Of a DNA stretch of 64,000 nt, positions 32,127 through 41,925 are shown piece after piece (the stretch's first letter is position 1; each line of letters begins with the position of its first letter). The translations under genes and the position numbers were made by a program. Under the pieces are notes generated by a model. That model saw only the letters and a list, made by a program, of their open reading frames with translations. It had not been told where the DNA came from and searched no databases. The DNA comes from Brevundimonas sp. EYE_349 (GTDB lineage Bacteria; Pseudomonadota; Alphaproteobacteria; Caulobacterales; Caulobacteraceae): assembly GCF_023147505.1 (NCBI RefSeq), contig NZ_JAHXPB010000008.1, positions 95,474 through 159,473 on the forward strand, read 5' to 3'.

Positions 32127-33554
32127 ATGCGACTGTTTTCGACCATCGCGCTGTGCGCGCTCATCGGCGCGGGCGCGGCCCAGGCCCAGGTGGTCGCGCC
32201 GCCCGATCCCGATCCCCTGCCCCCGCCGACCCAGGCGCCGAACGGCCGCTACGCCGCCAAGGGCTGGGCCGACCGGATCGTTCTGTCGCCCGGCGCGGAC
32301 GCCGCGCGCGAAATGGCCGTCGCCTGGCGCACCGACACACGCCAGACCAGCGCGCAAGCCCAGATCGCTCTGGACATCGCCGGCCCCTTGCTGGACCACG
32401 CGGCCCGCACCGTGGCGGGAAAAACAATCGCCGCGACGGCCGAGAACGGCCCAGCCAACCACCACCATGTCCGCTTTACCGACCTGACGCCGGGCGCCCG
32501 CTATGTCTATCGGGTCAAGGCCGCCGATGGCTGGTCGGAATGGCTGCCCTTCACCACCGCCAAGGCCGAGCCGGCGCCGTTCCGCTTCCTCTATTTCGGC
32601 GACACGCAGAACGACATCCTTGAGATTGGGTCGCGCGTCATTCGTCAGGCCTTCCTGTCGTCCGGCCCGGTCGCCCTGGCCGTCCACGCCGGCGACCAGG
32701 TGGCCCAGCGCGAGACCAAGGTGAACGACGACGAATACGGCGAATGGACCGAAGCAGGCGGCTACGCCTTCGCCATGATCCCTCAGGCCGTGGCCGCCGG
32801 AAACCACGAATACCGCGACGCCGCCGCCGCCGACGGTTCGGAGACCCGCGAACTGGGTCCGGGCTGGACGCCTCACCACGCCCTGCCCGCCAATGGCGCG
32901 CGGGGCGCCGAGGCGACCTCCTACGTCTTCGATTTCCAGGGCGCGCGGTTCGTGGTGCTGGACGGCACCTCGGCTCTCGACCTCGGCACGCTTGACAGCC
33001 AAACCGTTTGGCTGGAGCGCGTGCTGTCCGAAAGCATGGCGCGCTGGACCATCGTCCTGATGCACCAGCCGATCTTCACCTGCGCGCGGCCGAACGACAC
33101 CACCGCCCTGAAGGCCGCCTGGAAGCCGATCTTCGAACGTCACAAGGTGGATTTGGTCCTGCAGGGCCACGACCACTGCTACGCCCGCGTTTCCAACGAG
33201 GGCGGCGCCGCGGCCTCTCGCGCGGCCTCGGATGCGGGACAGCCGGCGGGGCCGGTCTATCTGGTATCGGTGGTCGGCTCCAAAATGTATGGGCTGAACG
33301 ACCGCGCCGACGTGCAGCCGGTTCGCGCCGCCGAGAATACCGAACTCTATCAGGTCATCGACGTCGCCGACGACCACATCGCCTTCCGGGCCTTCACCGC
33401 CGACGGCGATCTTTACGACGCCTTTTCCCTGAGGCGCGGGGCGGATGGTCGCAATCGTTTGGTCGAAACGGACGAAGCACTGCCCGCCGCCCGCCGTTGC
33501 GACGGCGTCGCCGGTCCAGACGGCCGGCCCTGCACCGCCGAAATCAAGGACTGA
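32127..33554 (+). CDS. secreted purple-acid-phosphatase-like metallophosphoesterase
   Basis: A 475-residue exported protein; residues 1-21 are a signal peptide ending AQA. A fibronectin-III-like N-terminal domain (about 50-145, FTDLTPGARYVYRVKA) precedes a calcineurin-type catalytic domain. Metal-binding motifs in order are LYFGDTQND, HAGDQV, AAGNHEYR, VLMHQPIF and LQGHDHCYAR, the full set for a dinuclear phosphoesterase. Likely a periplasmic phosphomonoesterase or phosphodiesterase. Confidence 0.88.
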   Translation: MRLFSTIALCALIGAGAAQAQVVAPPDPDPLPPPTQAPNGRYAAKGWADRIVLSPGADAAREMAVAWRTDTRQTSAQAQIALDIAGPLLDHAARTVAGKTIAATAENGPANHHHVRFTDLTPGARYVYRVKAADGWSEWLPFTTAKAEPAPFRFLYFGDTQNDILEIGSRVIRQAFLSSGPVALAVHAGDQVAQRETKVNDDEYGEWTEAGGYAFAMIPQAVAAGNHEYRDAAAADGSETRELGPGWTPHHALPANGARGAEATSYVFDFQGARFVVLDGTSALDLGTLDSQTVWLERVLSESMARWTIVLMHQPIFTCARPNDTTALKAAWKPIFERHKVDLVLQGHDHCYARVSNEGGAAASRAASDAGQPAGPVYLVSVVGSKMYGLNDRADVQPVRAAENTELYQVIDVADDHIAFRAFTADGDLYDAFSLRRGADGRNRLVETDEALPAARRCDGVAGPDGRPCTAEIKD

Positions 33555-33558
33555 CGAC

Positions 33559-33581
33559 AAAAAGGGGGCGCTTGCGCCCCC
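33559..33581 (-). terminator. minus-strand terminator after the BaeRF-like gene
   Basis: GGGGGCG and CGCCCCC form a stem with a CTTG loop, and five A residues lie on its left, giving a T run on the minus strand. It may also stop the convergent phosphoesterase transcript. Confidence 0.75.
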
Positions 33582-33611
33582 CCTCTCTGCATGGTCATCG
33601 GATCGGAAGCA

Positions 33612-34010
33612 TCAAGCCTTTTCGATGGCGGCCGCGATCTGGTCACTGGAATGGCCGGTCAGATCCTTGGCGATCTCACCGACCAGCTTGCCCTGCAAAT
33701 CCTTGTGCCAATGCTTGCGCAGTTCGCCCAGCGTCTTGGGCGCGGCGATCACCAGCAGTTCATCGATCTTGTTGGTGACCGACCATTTGTTCAGCACCTC
33801 GGCCACGCCCATGGCGAAGCCGTCCTCGGCCTGGGTGTCGTTGTCGGGATTGGCTTCGTTGGAGCGCCGCCCGGCCGAGCCGGACACCCGGTCGGCGATG
33901 GGCGGGTTCTCCAGCGGGACCAGGGTGATGTCGGAACCATTCGTGTTCTTGAACAGAGCCAGCTTCTCGCCGTCCAGCACCGCCACCAGCGCGCCATTGG
34001 AAAGTTTCAT
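33612..34010 (-). CDS. host attachment protein family (BaeRF-like)
   Basis: A 132-residue protein starting at the ATG at 34010 behind GGAGAA. It fits the small PF10116 'host attachment protein' group: LVAVLDGEKLALFKN near the start, a DTQAEDGFAMGVAEVLNKW middle, and a C-terminal ELLVIAAPKTLGELRKHW. The group is related to the release-factor/archaeal Pelota-like ribosome-associated fold. Function in bacteria is unresolved, although plant-associated relatives were linked to attachment. Confidence 0.8.
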   Translation of the reverse strand: MKLSNGALVAVLDGEKLALFKNTNGSDITLVPLENPPIADRVSGSAGRRSNEANPDNDTQAEDGFAMGVAEVLNKWSVTNKIDELLVIAAPKTLGELRKHWHKDLQGKLVGEIAKDLTGHSSDQIAAAIEKA

Positions 34011-34219
34011 CGTCGGTTCTCCAGTCTCTTTCGGGCTGGAGGTAACGAACCGGAGCCTGTGCCGTTGCCTTGGCGTGTCACGCACGATGTCGCACGACAA
34101 GGCGTCAAGACATTCGCGCTGGGGTCGGCTTCCGAATGCCGCGTAGCAACCACGTAAGGGGACCTCGTCAGCGACCGGAGGTTGTGATTAGACTGTGACC
34201 AAACGAGGGACGGATCGCC

Positions 34220-35032
34220 ATGTTGAAGATTTTCGTCGCGACGCTGGCGCTTTCGACAGTCGCCATGGCGACCAGACCAGCGACGGCGCTTGCTCCAGCT
34301 GTCGCGGCCGCCTCGCCGCAAATGACGCGGCAGGAACGTCAGGACCACGATCTGTTCATACGGGCCAACGGCGAGTTTCAGCGTCGGGGCTATCCCGGCC
34401 TTGCGCGCCATCTTCCGGCGCTGCGCCAGGCGCTGGATCGGATGCCGGCCGACTATGGCCAGGTCGCCGAGCAGGATGGTCAGAATATCGTCCGACTGAC
34501 CGATCCTGGCGATGTGGTGGTCATGATGATCGCACTGTCGGCCACGGCGCAGAAAGATGGCGCCGCCAAGGGCGCGACCGCCCTGCCGAACGTGTATGGC
34601 GACATAGCTCTTATGCTCGCCTCGGACGCGGTCGAAGCGCGGCGGTATGAGGAAGGGGTCGCCTATCTGGATCGTGTACTGAAGGCGCAACCCAAGAACT
34701 GGTTGCTGCTCGTCGAAAAGGCCGCCGCCCTTCAGGGGCTGGGCCGGTGGGACGAGGCGTTGGCCCTGTCGGACGCCGCCCTGGCCGACAACGACGTCAT
34801 GATGGTCCTGCATCGCGGCCCGTTCCATCGTCGGCGGGGCTTCAGCCTGATCGAACTGGGCCGGTTGGATGAGGCCAAGGCCGCCTACGAGGCCGCGCTG
34901 CAGATCGACCCCGACGACGCAAACGCCAAGCGCGAGTTGGAATATATCTCCCAACTGAAAGCTGGCGCTGCGCCTGCCGCGCCCCAGGTGGTCGCGCCTC
35001 TGTCGTCGACGTCGGCGCGCCCAACCCGCTAG
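34220..35032 (+). CDS. exported TPR-repeat protein
   Basis: A 270-residue protein with an N-terminal signal peptide (about 1-25, MLKIFVATLALSTVAMA). Tetratricopeptide-like helices occupy about 130-240, for instance EEGVAYLDRVLKAQPKNWLL and DEAKAAYEAALQIDPDDANA. Probably a periplasmic scaffold. No catalytic motif is visible. It is convergent with ogt, the two genes overlapping by four bases at their ends. Confidence 0.78.
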   Translation: MLKIFVATLALSTVAMATRPATALAPAVAAASPQMTRQERQDHDLFIRANGEFQRRGYPGLARHLPALRQALDRMPADYGQVAEQDGQNIVRLTDPGDVVVMMIALSATAQKDGAAKGATALPNVYGDIALMLASDAVEARRYEEGVAYLDRVLKAQPKNWLLLVEKAAALQGLGRWDEALALSDAALADNDVMMVLHRGPFHRRRGFSLIELGRLDEAKAAYEAALQIDPDDANAKRELEYISQLKAGAAPAAPQVVAPLSSTSARPTR

Positions 35033-35574
35033 AGCAACCGACCGCCCGCTTCGTGGGCCAGCAGCCAGCGTTTGCGTTCGAGGCCGCCCGCATAGCCGGT
35101 CAAGGCGCCGTTCGCGCCGATCACGCGGTGGCAGGGCACGATGACGCCGACGGGATTGGCGCCGTTCGCCAGGCCCACCGCCCGGACGGCCTTTGGCGCG
35201 CCGATGGCGGCCGCCAGTTGGCCATAGGTGCGGGTCTCGCCGGCGGGGATGTCGCGCAGAGCCCGCCAGACCGCGCGCTGAAACACGGTGCCGCCGGTGC
35301 GGACCTCTAGCCCGTCGAAGGCGGTCAGCTCGCCGCCGAACCAGGCGTCGACGGCCTCGCGCACCGGCTGCGGCGCCCGACCTTCGCTCAGCACGACCGC
35401 GTCATAGTGTCGGGTCAGCAATCGCCGCAGCCGTGGCTCGTAGTCGTGGAAATCCAATGCTCGAACCGCACCGTCAGCGTCGGTCACGACCATCACCTCG
35501 CCGACCGGCGACGCCAGCCGGTCCAGCGTCAGGATCAGCGGATGCGCGTGGGCCATCTCAGCCTGTCCGGTCAT
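35029..35574 (-). CDS. ogt: methylated-DNA--[protein]-cysteine S-methyltransferase
   Basis: Suicide repair enzyme that moves the methyl group of O6-methylguanine to its own cysteine. 181 residues. The acceptor lies in VIVPCHRVIGANG (about 150), followed by LTGYAGGLERKRWLL. RALRDIPAGETRTYGQLAA carries the helix-turn-helix with the arginine finger region. The ATG at 35574 has GGAG nine bases upstream and overlaps the end of the Ada-like gene by 17 bases, so the two are an alkylation-repair operon. Confidence 0.94.
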   Translation of the reverse strand: MTGQAEMAHAHPLILTLDRLASPVGEVMVVTDADGAVRALDFHDYEPRLRRLLTRHYDAVVLSEGRAPQPVREAVDAWFGGELTAFDGLEVRTGGTVFQRAVWRALRDIPAGETRTYGQLAAAIGAPKAVRAVGLANGANPVGVIVPCHRVIGANGALTGYAGGLERKRWLLAHEAGGRLL

Positions 35575-36691
35575 GTCGAAGCTCCTTGCTCAGGGTCCAG
35601 TAGAGGGCGCCGTAGGCCCGCCACGGCCGCCACCGCTCCGCGCGCGCCAGCAGATCGCCGTCGCGCGTCACCAATCGGTCGCTGGGCGCATCCTCGCCCA
35701 CGTCGATCCAGTCTCCTGCGGGCCTAAGCCCCGGCCGCACCTGAAGCAAAGGCTGCAGGAGGGAATCGGCCGACAGATCACGCGCGATCGCCTCTGGGTC
35801 GGCGGCAAGGTCGAACACGCGCCGCACGCGGGCCAGAACGCCCGGCAGGGCCTTCAGCGCGCCGATACGGGCCTGGACCTCCGCCTTACCGTTGGCGGCG
35901 GGGCGCAGCGTCACCGATCCGTCCGCGCCATCCACCGCTGCACGCAGCCGTCGCGTCCAAACGCCGTTCACCACCGTTTCGTCCGCCGCCCGGCGCGTCG
36001 CCAGCGCGCCCATCATGGCCGGCCAGTCATAGGGCGGGCGATAGGTCAGACCGAGCCTGATCGCCCCGCCCGCCTCGCCCCCGACTTCGCCGCCAGTCTT
36101 GCGTCGCCGCAGGTCCGACGGCGCCCGGCCATACAGGGCCTGAAACGTCTCGTTGAAACGCCGCACGCTGCCGAAACCTGCCGCCAGGGCCACATCGGCC
36201 ATCGACAGGTCGGTCTCGTGGATCAGCTGTTTGGCTAGAAGCACGCGCCGGGTCTGGGCCACGCTGACCGGCGCGGCGCCCAGGTGCTGGCGGAACAGGC
36301 GTCGCAGTTGCCGCTCGCCTAGCCCCAACCGCGCGGCCAGGGCCTCCGTGTCGCCGGCGTCCAGCGCCCCCGCCTCGATCAGGGCCAACGCGCGGCTGAC
36401 CGTATTCGCGGTGCCGCGCCAGGCGCCCCCGCGCGGCGTCTCGCCCCGCCAGCCGGCGAAGTCCGGCGCCGTCTCGGGCCGGCAGCGCAGACAGGCCCGA
36501 AGGCCCGACGCCTCGGCCGCCGCCGCCGTCGGGTGAAAGACCACATTCTCGCGCTTGGGCGTGCGCGCCGGGCAGACCGGACGGCAGTAGATGCCGGTCG
36601 AGACGACGCCGGTGAAGAACCGCCCGTCGAAACGGGCGTCCCTCGCCACCACCGCCCGCCAGCAGGCGTCCTGATCCAGACCTGTATTCAT
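35558..36691 (-). CDS. Ada-like regulator fused to an AlkA remnant
   Basis: A 377-residue product. The N-terminal Ada zinc domain has Cys36, Cys40, Cys67 and Cys70 (YCRPVC, ACLRC), which bind zinc and accept methyl groups from phosphotriesters. An AraC-type DNA-binding domain follows (about 95-195). An AlkA N-terminal domain spans about 205-300. Full Ada-AlkA fusions then carry roughly 100 more residues, including the helix-hairpin-helix glycosylase core. Here the sequence jumps from VRPGLR to PAGDW and ends with the family C-terminus RAERWRPWRAYGALYW. The glycosylase is therefore probably dead while the regulator remains. It precedes ogt in an operon. Confidence 0.85.
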   Translation of the reverse strand: MNTGLDQDACWRAVVARDARFDGRFFTGVVSTGIYCRPVCPARTPKRENVVFHPTAAAAEASGLRACLRCRPETAPDFAGWRGETPRGGAWRGTANTVSRALALIEAGALDAGDTEALAARLGLGERQLRRLFRQHLGAAPVSVAQTRRVLLAKQLIHETDLSMADVALAAGFGSVRRFNETFQALYGRAPSDLRRRKTGGEVGGEAGGAIRLGLTYRPPYDWPAMMGALATRRAADETVVNGVWTRRLRAAVDGADGSVTLRPAANGKAEVQARIGALKALPGVLARVRRVFDLAADPEAIARDLSADSLLQPLLQVRPGLRPAGDWIDVGEDAPSDRLVTRDGDLLARAERWRPWRAYGALYWTLSKELRHDRTG

Positions 36692-36754
36692 GACCTAAAG
36701 GATGCCCGCCGCGCCGCGCGATGTCTCGCGGTTTTCGGACATAGATCGATCAGA

Positions 36755-36964
36755 TCAGTCCTTCAGGAAGAATAGGGCATCCACGGTGGTTTCCAGCGCC
36801 CGCGCCAAGTCCAGCGCCAGCAGGGTGGACGGGATGAAGACGCCGTTCTCGACCGTATTTATGGTCTTGCGCGACACCCCGGCCAGGTCGGCCAGCCCCT
36901 GCTGCGTCAAGCCGGCGGCGGTGCGAACGTCCTTGAGCCTGGAGCCCAGGCGTGGATCACCCAT
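36755..36964 (-). CDS. XRE-family transcriptional regulator
   Basis: A 69-residue helix-turn-helix protein almost identical in layout to small Cro/C1 regulators: RLKDVRTAAGLTQQGLADLA, GVSRKTINTVENG and a C-terminal LARALETTVDALFFLKD. The ATG at 36964 overlaps the stop of the membrane-protein gene by eight bases, so translation is coupled. It probably represses its own operon at the paired sites 37673-37706. Confidence 0.88.
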   Translation of the reverse strand: MGDPRLGSRLKDVRTAAGLTQQGLADLAGVSRKTINTVENGVFIPSTLLALDLARALETTVDALFFLKD

Positions 36965-37658
36965 CGCGGCCGGCCTCGCGGTCCAGCCAGGCGAATCGCA
37001 ACCCCGCCGAGGCGCCGCCCAGCGCCAGCACATAGGGCAGCGCCATCACCCCATAATCGGCCCGCCAAAGCCCCAGGCCCAGCGCCACGGTCACGCCGCC
37101 CATCAGCACGACGAAAGCCAGGATCATCGACTTCGCCCGCATGACCTGGGTCAGTTCGTCCTCCAGCAGGCGGCGGTTGCGCCGCGCGTGCAAGTCCCAC
37201 CCCATCACCAGGACCGGGATCAACCAGCCGTACAGAATAGGCAACAGGATCTGCACATAGGCGCCCGCATTGTGATCGCCCCCCAATACTCGCTGCATCC
37301 CCATCTGCGCCTGGAACATGAACAGCAGCAGGACCAAGGGAAACAGCACCAGTTGGCGCGTCCGCTCGCGTTGCAGCTTTTCGCGGCGGGCGCCGTCGCG
37401 GCTGGCGCCGGGATTGAGCGGGCGACCAGGGCGGCCCCACCACATCGCCAGCCCGCCCACCAGGATTAGTCCGAACCCCATCCCGGCCGCGATCCCGGCG
37501 ATCGTCGCCTGATCGCCGCCCGTTCCGTTCAGCAGGGCGAAACCCGTGCCGCCGATCAGCCCCATGCCCCCGACGACGGCCAGGGCGACGCCGCTCCACC
37601 AGCATCGCCCCCTTTGCGTCGTCATCCGCCGCACGGCATCCGCTTCGTTGTGGGTCAT
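36957..37658 (-). CDS. integral membrane protein of an XRE-regulated operon
   Basis: A 233-residue protein with about five to six hydrophobic helices (for example GVALAVVGGMGLIGGTGFAL, LVLFPLVLLLFMFQAQM, SMILAFVVLMGGVTVALGL). No enzymatic motif is visible. The ATG at 37658 follows GAGGAGG at seven bases. Pairing of such a membrane protein with a downstream 70-residue XRE regulator is common in Caulobacterales and other groups; the function is unknown. Confidence 0.78.
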   Translation of the reverse strand: MTHNEADAVRRMTTQRGRCWWSGVALAVVGGMGLIGGTGFALLNGTGGDQATIAGIAAGMGFGLILVGGLAMWWGRPGRPLNPGASRDGARREKLQRERTRQLVLFPLVLLLFMFQAQMGMQRVLGGDHNAGAYVQILLPILYGWLIPVLVMGWDLHARRNRRLLEDELTQVMRAKSMILAFVVLMGGVTVALGLGLWRADYGVMALPYVLALGGASAGLRFAWLDREAGRDG

Positions 37659-37672
37659 TGCAACCTCCTCAA

Positions 37673-37706
37673 GTCACCTTCAGGTTACATATCACCTATA
37701 GGTTAC
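37673..37706. promoter_or_regulatory. twin operator sites upstream of the membrane protein/XRE operon
   Basis: Two 16-bp copies of RTCACCTWYAGGTTAC, at 37673-37688 and 37691-37706, spaced by 18 bp so that they face the same side of the helix. Each is an imperfect dyad. They abut the ribosome binding site of the gene starting at 37658, a good position for autorepression by the XRE protein. Confidence 0.6.
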
Positions 37707-37712
37707 ACGACG

Positions 37713-38846
37713 TCAAGCGGCCTTTTTGTCGGCCCCGGCCGCCAGGCGCGCTCCCGCCCGCACGATACGGGCCACTTCCACCGCAAAGGCCCAGACCACG
37801 ACCACCATCAATATGGTCGCCAGACTGGCCTCTTGCCCGCCGGAGCGGTCGATGAGAATGCGGATTCGTTCGAAGAAGGCCGTCGCCGTCCCAACCCATA
37901 TCACCGGCGATAAGGCCGACCAGAACCAGATCCACAGCACGCCCCAGGCCGCGGCCAGGCCGAACAGGATATCGCCGGCCGCTGTCAGGCGCGCGTTCGC
38001 GCCCGCGATCACCCGCATCAGATCGAACCCGATCCGGCACACGGCGAACAGGATGACCGGCCAGTATGCGACGGCGAACATCTGACCCAGAATACGGCCG
38101 TAGTTCACGCCGTCGACCACGCCGGCCCATTCCTCGGGCTGGATCGGACGGATCTGCAACAGGCCGGTCCACCACAACAGCATGACCGACCAGCCGATGG
38201 CGCTGGCCGCCGCGCGGGCGACCGGCGACATCTGGGCGCCCTTGCGCACTTCACGGCCCGATTTCGATGGGCGTTCGCGCCCCCTACTGAACCACTCGCC
38301 CCTGGCGATCCGGTCGCTGGTCCAGCGTTCGGCGTCGAAGTCGCCGCCCAGTTCGAACACGCCCAAATCCTTGACCCGCCATTGGGCGATGAAGTCCGGC
38401 TTCTTCTCCTGCCGCTCCAGAATGAATCCGGCGATGGTCAGAAGGCCGACCACGGTGACGGCACCGCTGAACAGGCTGGCGAAGGCCTGACCGACGGCCT
38501 GCCCCACATAGATGTCGCCGACCAGCACCCGCACCGCCAGCCCGACCAGGGTGAAGCCCGCCATGACCACCAGCCCGACCTTGGCCCCGAACAGCCACCA
38601 CGGATAAAGTGTCGGCCCGATCAGCGCCTGCGGCCCTGGACGATAGCGCGCGGCGACGCTCAGCGGATGACCGACCTCGCGCAACAGCCCCTCGACCTCG
38701 TCGTCCGTCGCCGGCCGCCCCAGACGGGCCTCTAGCGCCTCCAACCGTCCTATGATCTCGTCGCGCAGTTCGGCGACGATGTCCTCGCGAACGGCCTTGG
38801 GCAGTTGCGCCGCCAAGGCGTTCAGATAGCGTTCCACCAGGTCCAT
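37713..38846 (-). CDS. HAAS-domain multi-pass membrane protein
   Basis: A 377-residue protein starting at the ATG at 38846 behind GAAGGAGG. The N-terminal 65 residues are a HAAS-type helical domain (MDLVERYLNALAAQLPK, LRDEIIGRLEALEARLG), which is usually encoded next to PadR regulators. About seven hydrophobic segments follow. PadR lies 26 bases upstream, so this is the effector of a PadR-HAAS operon. Such proteins are thought to act as membrane sensors or regulators; the signal is unknown. Confidence 0.8.
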   Translation of the reverse strand: MDLVERYLNALAAQLPKAVREDIVAELRDEIIGRLEALEARLGRPATDDEVEGLLREVGHPLSVAARYRPGPQALIGPTLYPWWLFGAKVGLVVMAGFTLVGLAVRVLVGDIYVGQAVGQAFASLFSGAVTVVGLLTIAGFILERQEKKPDFIAQWRVKDLGVFELGGDFDAERWTSDRIARGEWFSRGRERPSKSGREVRKGAQMSPVARAAASAIGWSVMLLWWTGLLQIRPIQPEEWAGVVDGVNYGRILGQMFAVAYWPVILFAVCRIGFDLMRVIAGANARLTAAGDILFGLAAAWGVLWIWFWSALSPVIWVGTATAFFERIRILIDRSGGQEASLATILMVVVVWAFAVEVARIVRAGARLAAGADKKAA

Positions 38847-38872
38847 ATCGGCCCCTCCTTCAGTCCCGTTTT

Positions 38873-39208
38873 TCACAGCATCGCCTCCAGCGAGGCCGAA
38901 AGACCCCGCCATTCCACCGCCAGTCGTTTCAGCATCGTCTCGCCGCGCGTCGACAGGCGATAGAACCGCTTCTTGCGCCGTTCTTCCTCTCGCCATTCGC
39001 TGTCCAGCAGCCCCTGGCTCTCCAGCCGGCGCAGCAGCGGATAGAGGGTGCTTTCCTCCATCTCGATCCCCGCCTCGCCGAGAGAAACCCGCAGCGAATA
39101 GCCGTATTGCTCGCGCCTCAGGCTGGCCAGCACGGCCAGGATAAGCGACCCCCGCCGCAGTTCCAGACGCAGGCTCTCGAATAGCAGCGCCTCTTCATTC
39201 TGGCTCAA
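38873..39208 (-). CDS. PadR-family transcriptional regulator
   Basis: A 111-residue winged-helix repressor: LELRRGSLILAVLASLRREQ, YGYSLRVSLGEAG, EESTLYPLLRRLESQGLLDS and the basic wing EEERRKKRFYRLST. The proposed start is TTG at 39208, preceded by GGAGG at about eight bases; the upstream extension of the frame runs through the presumed operator and is not credible. It is cotranscribed with the HAAS protein. Confidence 0.88.
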   Translation of the reverse strand: MSQNEEALLFESLRLELRRGSLILAVLASLRREQYGYSLRVSLGEAGIEMEESTLYPLLRRLESQGLLDSEWREEERRKKRFYRLSTRGETMLKRLAVEWRGLSASLEAML

Positions 39209-39232
39209 TCTCAAGCCTCCGTGCGTCACATA

Positions 39233-39261
39233 GTGTGTGACACACAGTGTATGGGACATAC
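39233..39261. promoter_or_regulatory. candidate PadR operator
   Basis: Two adjacent perfect dyads just upstream of padR: GTGTGTGACACAC (39233-39245) and GTATGGGACATAC (39249-39261). The arrangement between padR and uvrB suggests autoregulation; an effect on uvrB is less likely because its start is at 39353. Confidence 0.55.
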
Positions 39262-39352
39262 TGTACGACAGAGTCAAGTCGGCCTTGAGGCGAAACCGCC
39301 CGCCCTGCGGCGCGCTATGGCGAGATACGCCCTCACGCACTAAGTTCTGTTC

Positions 39353-41695
<2,343 letters not shown>

Positions 41696-41925
41696 ACCTC
41701 TCTTCCCTAGGGGGAGAAGCTGGCCGAGCGGAGCGAGGTCGGATGTTCAACCTGACCTTTGCCCAGATCGCGAATATGTGCGCTAACCATCAGCAGGCGC
41801 GCTCAGAGGCGCGTTAGATTACTCACGATCGCTGGGAGGTTATTGAGTCCATCATTCGCACCCAGATCAATAACTCTGCGACCTAGGCGTGAATATTGCT
41901 GACTTAAGACGCAGAGAAGCCGAAG

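Noticed and set aside
31950..33560. Minus-strand 536-codon frame over the phosphoesterase
   Set aside because: Antisense shadow; the plus-strand gene has signal peptide and full metal motifs.
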